DNA of 64,000 nucleotides from Robertmurraya korlensis NBRC 107688. GTDB lineage: Bacteria; Bacillota; Bacilli; Bacillales; Cytobacillaceae. The position numbers and the translations under genes are program-made. This document shows positions 54,641 to 62,740 of the stretch, one piece after another. Numbering within the stretch: the first letter of the stretch is position 1; the number at the start of each line of letters is the position of its first letter. Below the pieces are notes generated by a model. It made no database searches, had not been told where the DNA came from, and saw nothing but the letters and a program-made list of their open reading frames with translations. Location of the stretch: assembly GCF_001591645.1 (NCBI RefSeq), contig NZ_BCVH01000005.1, positions 62,001-126,000 of the forward strand, given 5' to 3'.

Positions 54641-55834
54641 TTGTTAGTTTATACCCGGGTCATTATGTTCTTTTTATTAGGTATGGTTTTCTTTAATGAT
54701 GTTCCTAAAGATAACCTTTTCTTAAAAGGGTACGTCATTTTTGCTGTTATTCTTTTCGTGTGTAATCACTTTCTCATCATATCGGGAAGATTTGGAAGCA
54801 TCTCGTATTATCTCATTTTATTCGATGGGCTTTTGAGCTTTTTGTTTGGGATATTCTTTCCTCATATGAACTTGTATTTAATATTATTTGGGATAGTAGC
54901 CGTTACATTAACGATTCATGAATCTAGTAAAATTCGATTGTGGATTGGTATTGCCATGTTTTTGGTTTCTTGGGGAGTGGTCATGGTCTACAGTGAAAGA
55001 GTCATGGGAGAGTGGGCTGTCTTCGAGAATTTGATAAGCGGCTCGTTTGTCGGTTTTGGAGCAGTGGTGGGGAGTTTAATTCGAAAATTATATGATGCTC
55101 AAGAAACGATGGATACACAGTATAAGCAATTAAATGAGTCACATGTCGCCTTAACAGATGTACACGAACAATTACGCCATTATTCGGAACAAGTAGAAAG
55201 CTTAACAACCATACGCGAACGAAATCGGATTGCAAGAGACATTCATGATACGGTGGGACACAAAATGACAGCCTTGATCGTACAATTGGAATTGGCTCGT
55301 GAGCTACTCAAGTTAGATTCCAGAAAAGCAGAAGACACTTTAAAGACCTGTGACAATCTAGCAAGAGGGGCCCTGCAGGAACTGCGATTTTCTGTACGGA
55401 CCCTTCACGAAGAGGAGGGGGAGGAGTATCGGTTCATTCCGGTGATACGAACGATGCTCAATGATTTCCGTGAGTCCACTCAATTGGAAGCGAAGCTGAG
55501 TGTTTCTGGAGATCCTGCTGTCGTTCCTATTTCCCTTCAACCCACTCTTATCCGTGTCATCCAGGAATCAGTCACAAATGCTAAGCGCCACGGAGGTGCC
55601 ACTATTTGTCATATCAAACTGAACTGCTCGGCAGAAGAAATTTTATTAATGATTATCGATAATGGGATGGGAACCGGATTGATTACTAAAGGATTTGGAT
55701 TAATCAATATGAAGGAACGCATTGAAGAGCATGGTGGGTCTGTGACCTTTGAAAGTAATGAAGGTGAGGGATTCTGCGTAAAGGTGCAATTCTCATTAGT
55801 AGAAAGAACATGGATTGCGGGGAAAAAAGGATGA
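54641..55834 (+). CDS. lnrJ: LnrJ-like sensor histidine kinase
   Basis: A 397-residue kinase with five to six N-terminal helices (residues 1-150) and no extracellular domain. A coiled linker, a HisKA_3 domain (H in RDIHDTVGHKMTAL) and a HATPase domain (NAKRHGGATI, DNGMGTG, GFGLINMKERIEEHGG) follow. The start is TTG 54641, directly after AAGGGGGTGAT. Kinase, regulator, ATPase and two ABC-2 permeases in this order, with near-identical lengths, match B. subtilis lnrJKLMN, which gives resistance to linear polyenes such as linearmycin. The symbol rests on that synteny. Confidence 0.82.
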   Translation: MLVYTRVIMFFLLGMVFFNDVPKDNLFLKGYVIFAVILFVCNHFLIISGRFGSISYYLILFDGLLSFLFGIFFPHMNLYLILFGIVAVTLTIHESSKIRLWIGIAMFLVSWGVVMVYSERVMGEWAVFENLISGSFVGFGAVVGSLIRKLYDAQETMDTQYKQLNESHVALTDVHEQLRHYSEQVESLTTIRERNRIARDIHDTVGHKMTALIVQLELARELLKLDSRKAEDTLKTCDNLARGALQELRFSVRTLHEEEGEEYRFIPVIRTMLNDFRESTQLEAKLSVSGDPAVVPISLQPTLIRVIQESVTNAKRHGGATICHIKLNCSAEEILLMIIDNGMGTGLITKGFGLINMKERIEEHGGSVTFESNEGEGFCVKVQFSLVERTWIAGKKG

Positions 55835-56493
55835 TAAAAGTAATCATTGTAGATGATCAACCACTTATAAGGGATGGACTTTCAACATTGCTTGGACTTA
55901 GGGAAGAGCTTGAGGTAGTTGGAACGGCTTGCGATGGTGCAGAGGCATTTGAAAGAGTGAAGGAGCTTCACCCAGATATTGTCCTTATGGATATTCGTAT
56001 GCCAGGAACAAGTGGGGTAGAGGGAGCAGGACTGATTACAAAATATACAACGGACACTAAAGTTCTTATGTTAACGACGTTTAAGGATCATGATCTTATA
56101 TTTGATGCCCTTGAAGAGGGAGCGAGTGGGTATTTATTAAAAGATATGCCTACAGATACCATTGTTCAGGCGATAAAGACCGTATACGCTGGGGGAATTG
56201 TGTTGCCACCGGATATAACTTCCCAAATGCTTAAGGAATTAAAGAAAACAAAGGAGCTTGAACATGGAGCTTGCTCAGAGGTACCTAAGGAAGTGGAAGA
56301 GCTAACCGAACGAGAGGTAGAGGTGTTGCGTGAGCTCGGTCTTGGACTTAGTAATAAGGAAATGGCTGAGAAGCTTTTTATCACAGAAGGTACAGCAAAG
56401 AATCATGTTTCTAATATTATAAGTAAATTAGGGGTAAGGGACCGAACACAGGCTGCCATATTTGCCGTAAGATATGGAATTACTACCTTTTAA
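55831..56493 (+). CDS. lnrK: LnrK-like NarL-family response regulator
   Basis: A 220-residue regulator: receiver (D54 in VLMDIRMPGTSG, switch lysine in YLLKDMPTDT) and a LuxR/NarL helix-turn-helix (LTEREVEVLRELGLGLSNKE, then ITEGTAKNHVSNIISKLGV). ATG 55831 overlaps the kinase stop as ATGA. A terminator follows, so the transporter genes need their own, probably LnrK-dependent, promoter between 56560 and 56646. Confidence 0.87.
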   Translation: MIKVIIVDDQPLIRDGLSTLLGLREELEVVGTACDGAEAFERVKELHPDIVLMDIRMPGTSGVEGAGLITKYTTDTKVLMLTTFKDHDLIFDALEEGASGYLLKDMPTDTIVQAIKTVYAGGIVLPPDITSQMLKELKKTKELEHGACSEVPKEVEELTEREVEVLRELGLGLSNKEMAEKLFITEGTAKNHVSNIISKLGVRDRTQAAIFAVRYGITTF

Positions 56494-56532
56494 AAATAAA
56501 TGCACATGACTTTTAGCATATGGGAATCGATT

Positions 56533-56560
56533 AAAGACCTTTTTACAGGTCTTTTTTTCA
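56533..56560 (+). terminator. intrinsic terminator between regulator and transporter genes
   Basis: AAAGACCT / AGGTCTTT (56533-56540 and 56547-56554) with a TTTTAC loop and T run. Confidence 0.85.
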
Positions 56561-56646
56561 TGCCCTTATATCTATCTTGTGCTACATGGAATGATCTTCC
56601 TTTATCGCTAAGATAAGGGTAGTTAGTAAGGGAAGGAGTGAATCAC

Positions 56647-57582
56647 ATGCTTCAAGTAGAAAATGTGCTGAAAAGCTATGATAAAAATGAGGTTGTTCGA
56701 GGGATTACCTTTGGTGTCCATAAAGGGGAGAGCTTTGGTTTACTTGGTCCGAATGGAGCGGGGAAATCCACAACAATAGGAATGATTTCAGGCATTATTA
56801 CCCCTGATAAGGGAGAAATAAAAGTGGATGGTTTATCGATAAAGAAGAACGCATTGGACATCAAAAGGAAAATTGGGGTAGTACCGCAGGAAATTGCCTT
56901 GTATCCAACATTGTCAGCAAAGGATAATTTAATGTTCTGGGGGAAAATGTATGGATTAACTCGGAATGAGGCAATTAAGCGGGCTAATGAAGTATTAGAA
57001 TATGTGGGATTAAGTGAGCGCGCAAAAGAGAAAATTGAAACCTTTTCCGGTGGCATGAAGCGACGAGTGAATATTGGTGCGTCGCTTATGCATAAACCGG
57101 AGCTTTTAATTATGGATGAACCAACGGTCGGAATTGACCCTCAATCGAGAAATCATATTTTAGAAACGGTCAAAGAACTTAACAAAAATGGCATGACGAT
57201 TATTTACACAAGTCATTACATGGAAGAGGTTGAATTCCTATGCAACCGTATTGGAATCATTGATAAAGGAAAGATGATCGCCCTTGGAACAAAGAAGGAT
57301 TTGTTTCAACGTTTAGCAGAGGGAACGGTCATAAAAGTAGGTGTCAATAAATTGGATGAGTTATTTTTAAACAAAGTGAAGGAGATAGACGAAGTAGGGA
57401 AGGTGATTCCACGCCCTGAGGACCTTACTATCGAAATATTCGTTACGAACCATCAAAAGGTGGTAGGTGAAATCATTACACTTGCTGTACAGGCAAATGT
57501 AAATGTCCATTCATTGGAAGTGAATGAACCTAACTTAGAGAGCTTATTCCTTTCATTAACAGGAAGATCTTTAAGGGACTAG
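56647..57582 (+). CDS. lnrL: LnrL-like ABC transporter ATP-binding protein
   Basis: A 311-residue ATPase of the drug-export type: Walker A GPNGAGKST, signature FSGGMKRRV, Walker B LLIMDEPTVGIDP, H-loop YTSHYMEEVE, plus a C-terminal domain of about 90 residues. I start at ATG 56647, 8 bases after GGAAGGAG; GTG 56638 overlaps that site. It drives the two ABC-2 permeases that follow at 12 and 13 bases spacing. Confidence 0.88.
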   Translation: MLQVENVLKSYDKNEVVRGITFGVHKGESFGLLGPNGAGKSTTIGMISGIITPDKGEIKVDGLSIKKNALDIKRKIGVVPQEIALYPTLSAKDNLMFWGKMYGLTRNEAIKRANEVLEYVGLSERAKEKIETFSGGMKRRVNIGASLMHKPELLIMDEPTVGIDPQSRNHILETVKELNKNGMTIIYTSHYMEEVEFLCNRIGIIDKGKMIALGTKKDLFQRLAEGTVIKVGVNKLDELFLNKVKEIDEVGKVIPRPEDLTIEIFVTNHQKVVGEIITLAVQANVNVHSLEVNEPNLESLFLSLTGRSLRD

Positions 57583-57594
57583 GAGGAGAGAAAA

Positions 57595-58794
57595 GTGAAA
57601 AAGAGTCTTCTAATTGCCTGGAAGGATTTCACCATTCGTGTAAAAGATCGAAAAGGATTTGTTACGCTGCTGCTAACTCCGCTACTATTAACGGCTATTC
57701 TTGGGTTTGCTTTAAACTCCGTAATGGGTGGAGAAGGAGGTTTCCCCGAAACAAAAGTAGGGGTTTTTGTAAGCGATGACGATGATCTAGCAGAGGCTTT
57801 TGTGTCGGATGTCCTACCAACTATTGTCTTCGTGAAAATAAAAGAAAGTAAGAGTGAAGAGGAACTAAGAGAGCTACTTACTGAAGGGAAAGTCGATGTT
57901 GGGATCCTCTTTCCGAAAGAATGGAGCAGTGGGGTGAATCAAGGGATCTTAAAGAGTGTTACATTACTAGAAAAACCGGATCAAAGGACCAAAACCGCTG
58001 TGATCGAATCTATGCTGAAATCGTATAGTGAGCAGGTTCAAATACATGCAGTAACGACGTTGACCGTAATGAACGATTTAAGTGCTTCGGTTACAGCCTC
58101 TACCAGTGAAATAAATATGAAGCAAGTAGCATCAGAGATTCAGTTAGAGCTTCAATCAATAAGTGGAGGGGAGCTAAAGGAGGCATCTATTGGTGAGAAA
58201 AACGTTGGGTCGATGCAGTATTATGCGGCAGCGATGGCTGTGATGTTTTTAATGTTTAATATGACACTGGGTGCGAAATCTTTTTTACAAGAACGAACAA
58301 CGGAAACACTCAAACGCTTATCGATGACACCGACTGGAAAAGCATCGATCCTATTGGGGAAATTTTTAGGAACTCTGTTTTTTTCTTTTATCCAATTTAT
58401 TGTCTTTTTTGGAGCAACCTCCACCTTTTTTAAAGTGGATTGGGGCTCTAACCTCTACCAGGTGATAACGGTTGGTTTCTGTTATTCCTTTGCCGTTTCA
58501 GGACTATCTATGACGATCGCTGCGTTTGTTAAAGAGGAGAAAACAACCGACGTCATTAGTAGTATCGGTATACAAATTCTTGCTATTTTAGGAGGTTCCA
58601 TGCTACCCATTTATTTATTTCCGGAGGGACTGAAAACAATCGCTAGCGTGACTCCAAATAAATGGGCTTTAACAAGCTTCTTAGACATTATGTCGGGGAC
58701 TACTTGGAGTGAATTGTTTCCAGCCATTTCAATTTTATTATTGCTAGGATTTATAACCCTTGCCCTTGGAACATGGAAGCTTAAAACAAACTAA
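57595..58794 (+). CDS. lnrM: LnrM-like ABC-2 type permease
   Basis: A 399-residue ABC-2 permease: one N-terminal helix, a large extracellular domain (about residues 45-195) and five C-terminal helices, with TTETLKRLSMTPTGKASILLG typical of the ABC2_membrane_3 group. The start is GTG 57595 after GGAGGAGAG. It probably forms a heterodimer with the next permease. Confidence 0.85.
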   Translation: MKKSLLIAWKDFTIRVKDRKGFVTLLLTPLLLTAILGFALNSVMGGEGGFPETKVGVFVSDDDDLAEAFVSDVLPTIVFVKIKESKSEEELRELLTEGKVDVGILFPKEWSSGVNQGILKSVTLLEKPDQRTKTAVIESMLKSYSEQVQIHAVTTLTVMNDLSASVTASTSEINMKQVASEIQLELQSISGGELKEASIGEKNVGSMQYYAAAMAVMFLMFNMTLGAKSFLQERTTETLKRLSMTPTGKASILLGKFLGTLFFSFIQFIVFFGATSTFFKVDWGSNLYQVITVGFCYSFAVSGLSMTIAAFVKEEKTTDVISSIGIQILAILGGSMLPIYLFPEGLKTIASVTPNKWALTSFLDIMSGTTWSELFPAISILLLLGFITLALGTWKLKTN

Positions 58795-58807
58795 AGGAGG
58801 GAGATTC

Positions 58808-59968
58808 GTGAGGAAGATTGTAACGATTTGTGGTCTTGAGTTTAATAGATTATTAAAAACGAAACAAAGCTACGTTGTTATGTTTTTGATGCCACTTCTA
58901 TTTACATTTATCTTTGGCGGCCTATCATCAGGGGAGAGTTCGGAAAAAGCAAAAGTACTACTAGTTGATAAGGACCATTCATCTCTTTCAAAGGAATTTA
59001 CACATCAACTCAAAGAATTGAATAGTCTTTTTACAATAGAAACGGTCAACGAAAGTAAGATGAATGATTTACTTGAGTCAAAAAATGTGGCTGCAGCACT
59101 TGTGATTCCGCTTGGATTTGAAGAGGAGATTAAGGCGAAGAAGGAACCAGAAATGACATTCCTGACCATACCCGAGTTTACTTCAAGTGGTCCAATAAAA
59201 GAGGTAGTGGGAAACCAGTTAATGAAGCTTCGCTTAATAGTGTCAGCTTCCTCCGAATGGAGCCGATATAGTGGGGATGAATGGCACGTAATGTATGAAA
59301 AAATAGTATCTAATGCTAGTGAGACTTCATTTCATATCAAGAAAATGAATGTAGAAGAGAAACGTTCTACAGTTGATATCAATGGAGCATCAATGGTAGC
59401 ACCAGGTTTTTCAATTATGTTTGTCATGATTATGATTATGAGTGTAACAGGAACGATATTAGAGGCGAGGAATAATGGGGTGTGGTCTCGTTTGCTGATT
59501 GCTCCGGCATCTCGATTTGAAATAGCGGTAGGATACTTGTTGTTTTTCTTTATCATAGGATTTATTCAGTTCTCCCTATTGATTATTGCTACTCATTATT
59601 TATTTGGAGTCCATTGGGGCGATCCTCTGGCATTATTATTACTTATGGTGGCATTATTGTTAACGGTTGTCGGAATTGGATTACTCATTGCTACCTTAGT
59701 AAAAACGGTGGAGCAACAGGCTGCCATCGGGAATGTCGTCGTCGTTGCCACCTGTATGATTAGCGGAGTGTATTGGCCATTGGAAATCGAACCGGAATTT
59801 ATGCAAAAGATAGCGCAATTCCTACCGCAAACATGGGCAATGAGTGGATTTACGGAACTACTAACGAATGGAGGGGGAGTAGTAGACATTATTGATACTA
59901 TTGGTTTGTTATTTGGTTTTGCAGTCCTATTGTTAGTGATTGGAATTAGTCGAGTCAAGTTTGAGTGA
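58808..59968 (+). CDS. lnrN: LnrN-like ABC-2 type permease
   Basis: A 386-residue permease with the same layout as its neighbour (N-terminal helix, extracellular domain, five helices; EARNNGVWSRLLIAPASRFE before helix 3). The start is GTG 58808 with AAGGAGGG 7 bases upstream. An upstream in-frame extension overlaps lnrM and is not used. It completes the exporter of membrane-active polyenes or similar lipophilic drugs; the drug is inferred from synteny only. Confidence 0.85.
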   Translation: MRKIVTICGLEFNRLLKTKQSYVVMFLMPLLFTFIFGGLSSGESSEKAKVLLVDKDHSSLSKEFTHQLKELNSLFTIETVNESKMNDLLESKNVAAALVIPLGFEEEIKAKKEPEMTFLTIPEFTSSGPIKEVVGNQLMKLRLIVSASSEWSRYSGDEWHVMYEKIVSNASETSFHIKKMNVEEKRSTVDINGASMVAPGFSIMFVMIMIMSVTGTILEARNNGVWSRLLIAPASRFEIAVGYLLFFFIIGFIQFSLLIIATHYLFGVHWGDPLALLLLMVALLLTVVGIGLLIATLVKTVEQQAAIGNVVVVATCMISGVYWPLEIEPEFMQKIAQFLPQTWAMSGFTELLTNGGGVVDIIDTIGLLFGFAVLLLVIGISRVKFE

Positions 59969-59978
59969 ATATATATGA

Positions 59979-60015
59979 AAAAGGCCCGTTTGTTTACTCA
60001 AATGGGTTCTTTTTA
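59979..60015 (+). terminator. intrinsic terminator of the lnrLMN-like operon
   Basis: GGCCCGTTTG / CAAATGGGTT (59983-59992 and 59999-60008, with G-T pairs) preceded by AAAAA and followed by CTTTTT. Confidence 0.8.
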
Positions 60016-60129
60016 TTGCTGTATTTTTAGATTAGCTCCTCTTCTTCACAATATTGAAACACTATTAAGTTAGTAACAATCTTAAAATAGAGGATAATGA
60101 TGAATGAAACAGTAGAGGGAGCAAGAAGG

Positions 60130-61734
60130 ATGAAACGGAAATGGAATTTGCCATTACAGTTAAAAATCACCTTATTGGTTTGTGGAGTAAGCATTCTATG
60201 CTTGCTTGTTACCAATTATTTCATTCAAAGAAATGTAGAGCAAACGATTGTTGATCACATCAGAGATGAGGCAAAGGATGTGTCGAAGTCAGCTGCAATT
60301 AATCCAATTTTTATTGCAGGGCTTAAGGGTGAAATAAGCGATGCGGAGATACAAGCTTATGCAGAAAGAATTCGAAAGGCTACGGATGTCCGCTTTTTAG
60401 TTGTTCTTGATATGAACGGGATACGTAAATCTCATCCGATGCCCGACAAAATCGGCCAAAAATATGCCGGAGGAGATGCTGACGATGTTTTTAAAGGAAA
60501 AGAATACTCATCAATAGCTGAAGGCACTCTGGGAGAATCGTTGAGATATTTTACACCTGTAAAAGATGAGAACGGAAAGCAGATTGGAGCGATATTAGTA
60601 GGTGTTCTACTTGATGATGTAGAGAAAAAGGTTTGGGAGAGTACGAGACTTATTTTAGTAAGTATGGTTATTGGGTTAGCAATCGGCATGATAGGAGCGA
60701 TCCTGCTTGGGAGAAAAGTCAAAAATATTTTATTTGGAATGGAACCTGCTGAAATCGCCAATTTGCTTGAACAACGAAGTGCTGTAGTGGAACATGCTCG
60801 TGAAGGGGTGATTGCCCTTGGGAAAGACTCGACGATTACTCTATTAAATCAGGAAGCGACCAGATTATTAGCATCGATGGGGGTAAAAGAAAGTTTAGTC
60901 GGGGTTCACCTTGCTAAGGTGTTACCACAGCTACCCATTGATTCTATCTTAGATAAGGGAAATAAAATACTAGATCAGGAATATTCTGTAGGTGGGGTTG
61001 TGATCGTTACCAATATTGTACCGATTTACGTGGATGGTGTGATCACAGGGGCAGTTGCCACCTTCCGAGATAAGACTGAGATTAAGCAGTTAGCGGAACA
61101 ACTAACGGGTGCTAGAATTTATGCGGAAGCATTGCGTTCCCAAACACATGAATTCATGAACAAGCTTCATGTCATTCTAGGGATGGTTCAGATGGAGATA
61201 TACGATCAACTTGTTGACTATGTAAAACAAATCTCTCATTCCTTTCAATCCGAGGTGGGATATTTAACGGCTAGAATAAAGGATCCTGTCATTACAGGAT
61301 TTGTTATAGGGAAAGTCAGTTATGCCAGAGAAAAGGGAGCAACCCTAGAGCTGAGTGAAAATAGTTTCTTACCAAAGTCGAAAGACCAAGCAATCGTACA
61401 GGATATTATTACGATTGTTGGTAATTTAATAGATAATTCGCTTGATGCGCTAAATGGATGCGGCGAAAAAAAGGTCACATTAGATATTTATCCTATTGAT
61501 AAAGGAAGTCTCTCCATTACCGTTTCGGATACAGGAATTGGCATGAGTAAGAGTGTTCAGTTGATGGTTCTTGAAAAAGGTTTTTCAACAAAGGGAGCAA
61601 ACCGAGGGTTAGGCTTATATTTAATTGAGAAGGTAACCGAAAATTTAGGTGGGTCGATTAATATTTCATCAAAAATCGGAAAAGGGTCAACATTCAAGAT
61701 TGTTATTCCATATGAAGGGAAGGATGAGGAATGA
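60130..61734 (+). CDS. CitA/DcuS-family sensor histidine kinase
   Basis: A 534-residue kinase that should sense an external carboxylate. It has a first helix (KITLLVCGVSILCLLVTNYF), an extracellular PAS-like (sCache) domain to about residue 175, a second helix (LVSMVIGLAIGMIGAILLG), a cytoplasmic PAS domain (residues 215-320), the SpoOB-type H-box LRSQTHEFMNKLHVILGM, and a HATPase domain (NLIDNSLDAL, DTGIGM, GLGLYLIEK). Alternative in-frame starts are ATG 60097 and 60100, near TAGAGG. I prefer 60130 because MKRKWNLPLQLK is the usual beginning, but this is not certain. It overlaps the regulator by 4 bases. The ligand (malate, fumarate, citrate) is inferred from the transporter downstream. Confidence 0.87.
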   Translation: MKRKWNLPLQLKITLLVCGVSILCLLVTNYFIQRNVEQTIVDHIRDEAKDVSKSAAINPIFIAGLKGEISDAEIQAYAERIRKATDVRFLVVLDMNGIRKSHPMPDKIGQKYAGGDADDVFKGKEYSSIAEGTLGESLRYFTPVKDENGKQIGAILVGVLLDDVEKKVWESTRLILVSMVIGLAIGMIGAILLGRKVKNILFGMEPAEIANLLEQRSAVVEHAREGVIALGKDSTITLLNQEATRLLASMGVKESLVGVHLAKVLPQLPIDSILDKGNKILDQEYSVGGVVIVTNIVPIYVDGVITGAVATFRDKTEIKQLAEQLTGARIYAEALRSQTHEFMNKLHVILGMVQMEIYDQLVDYVKQISHSFQSEVGYLTARIKDPVITGFVIGKVSYAREKGATLELSENSFLPKSKDQAIVQDIITIVGNLIDNSLDALNGCGEKKVTLDIYPIDKGSLSITVSDTGIGMSKSVQLMVLEKGFSTKGANRGLGLYLIEKVTENLGGSINISSKIGKGSTFKIVIPYEGKDEE

Positions 61735-62444
61735 TTCATATACTTATTGTTGAAGATGATCCGATGGTGGCAGAAATCAACCGTCGATATTTGCAACAGA
61801 TAGAGGGGTTTGAACTGGTTGGCATCGCCTCGTCTGTTGAGGAAGTAGAGCCGATTCTTACATCTAACAAAGTAGACCTGATCCTACTAGATATTCATAT
61901 GCCTGGTGATAATGGTTGGAGTCTTCTTTGCAAAATGCGTGGGATGGGAATGGAAATGGACGTCATTGTTATAACTGCATCCTGTGATAAAGAGAGTATT
62001 AAAAAGGGATTGAGATTTGGAGCGGTTGATTATATTATCAAACCGTTTGAGTTTGATCGGTTTAAGTCGGCGCTCGTTCATTATCAACAGGAACAAATCT
62101 TGCTTGATAAACAGGAGAAAGTTAACCAGTCAGAGTTAGATCAACTTTTACTCCATAAAGAGCAGAAGGAGTCCAATGGGAATGAACTGCCAAAGGGACT
62201 AACTAGAAATACACTCCAAAGAGTCTGGAGGGAGATAGTTGCTTTTGGGAAACAGTCATTTACGACGGAGGAACTAGCTTGTCGAGTAGGGGTATCAAGA
62301 GTATCAATGAGAAAGTATGTTACATTTTTAGCAGACATACAAGTATTAGAGACTGATTTCGCGTATGGTTCTATCGGTAGACCTGTGTTAACACATCGTT
62401 TGCTTCCATATAACGAAGAGCGAATTCATCAATATTTTCATTAA
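61731..62444 (+). CDS. CitB/DcuR-family response regulator
   Basis: A 237-residue regulator: receiver with D54 in ILLDIHMPGDNG and KPFEFDRF, then a C-terminal helix-turn-helix of the CitT/DcuR group (TRNTLQRVWREIVAFGKQS, then ACRVGVSRVSMRKYVTFL). It overlaps the kinase by 4 bases. It should activate the transporter gene at 62741; three TTACTAA direct repeats lie between them. Confidence 0.88.
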   Translation: MIHILIVEDDPMVAEINRRYLQQIEGFELVGIASSVEEVEPILTSNKVDLILLDIHMPGDNGWSLLCKMRGMGMEMDVIVITASCDKESIKKGLRFGAVDYIIKPFEFDRFKSALVHYQQEQILLDKQEKVNQSELDQLLLHKEQKESNGNELPKGLTRNTLQRVWREIVAFGKQSFTTEELACRVGVSRVSMRKYVTFLADIQVLETDFAYGSIGRPVLTHRLLPYNEERIHQYFH

Positions 62445-62447
62445 AAG

Positions 62448-62478
62448 GAGCAGTTACCTATAGGTGGCTGCTCTTTTC
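62448..62478 (+). terminator. intrinsic terminator of the two-component operon
   Basis: GAGCAGTTACC / GGTGGCTGCTC (62448-62458 and 62463-62473, two G-T pairs) followed by TTTT. Confidence 0.82.
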
Positions 62479-62484
62479 TTTTAC

Positions 62485-62512
62485 TTACTAAAGTTACTAA
62501 ACTATTTACTAA
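62485..62512 (+). promoter_or_regulatory. three TTACTAA direct repeats, possible regulator site
   Basis: TTACTAA occurs at 62485, 62494 and 62506, some 230-255 bases before the transporter start. Direct repeats upstream of the promoter are what a CitB-type regulator would bind, but the spacing (9 and 12) is uneven. The remaining sequence to 62660 is AT-rich; a short AAAAAACATGTTTTTT palindrome lies near 62565-62580. Confidence 0.3.
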
Positions 62513-62663
62513 TTTTCAGAAGCTTTTTTGTTTCCTCTCCTTCTAGTATCTTAAAAGCATAAGTAAAAAACATGTTTTTTATCATTCATATTCCAATGGA
62601 GGGATACGCATACTTGTAAGAAGCTACTAATGTTGTGTTAGCAGCTATTTTATTGGTTAAGTT

Positions 62664-62681
62664 TGTGAAATGCTTCACAAT
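62664..62681 (+). promoter_or_regulatory. Rex/Fnr-type operator
   Basis: TTGTGAA-ATGC-TTCACAA is a perfect match to the Rex operator TTGTGAA-N4-TTCACAA; its inner TGTGA-N6-TCACA also fits an Fnr box. It lies 60 bases before the transporter gene and overlaps a possible -10 (TTGGTT 62654-62659, 17 bases, CACAAT 62677-62682). A half-site TTGTGAA recurs at 62692-62698. It suggests control by redox state or oxygen. Confidence 0.75.
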
Positions 62682-62740
62682 ATGGACGTTTTGTGAAATA
62701 AGAGTGATGTTAATCACGTGATAAAAAAGGAGTGGAAAAA

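Noticed and set aside
62713-62722. ATCACGTGAT palindrome as a regulator site
   Set aside because: It is short, lies between the Rex-type operator and the ribosome site, and matches no operator I know; chance is likely.
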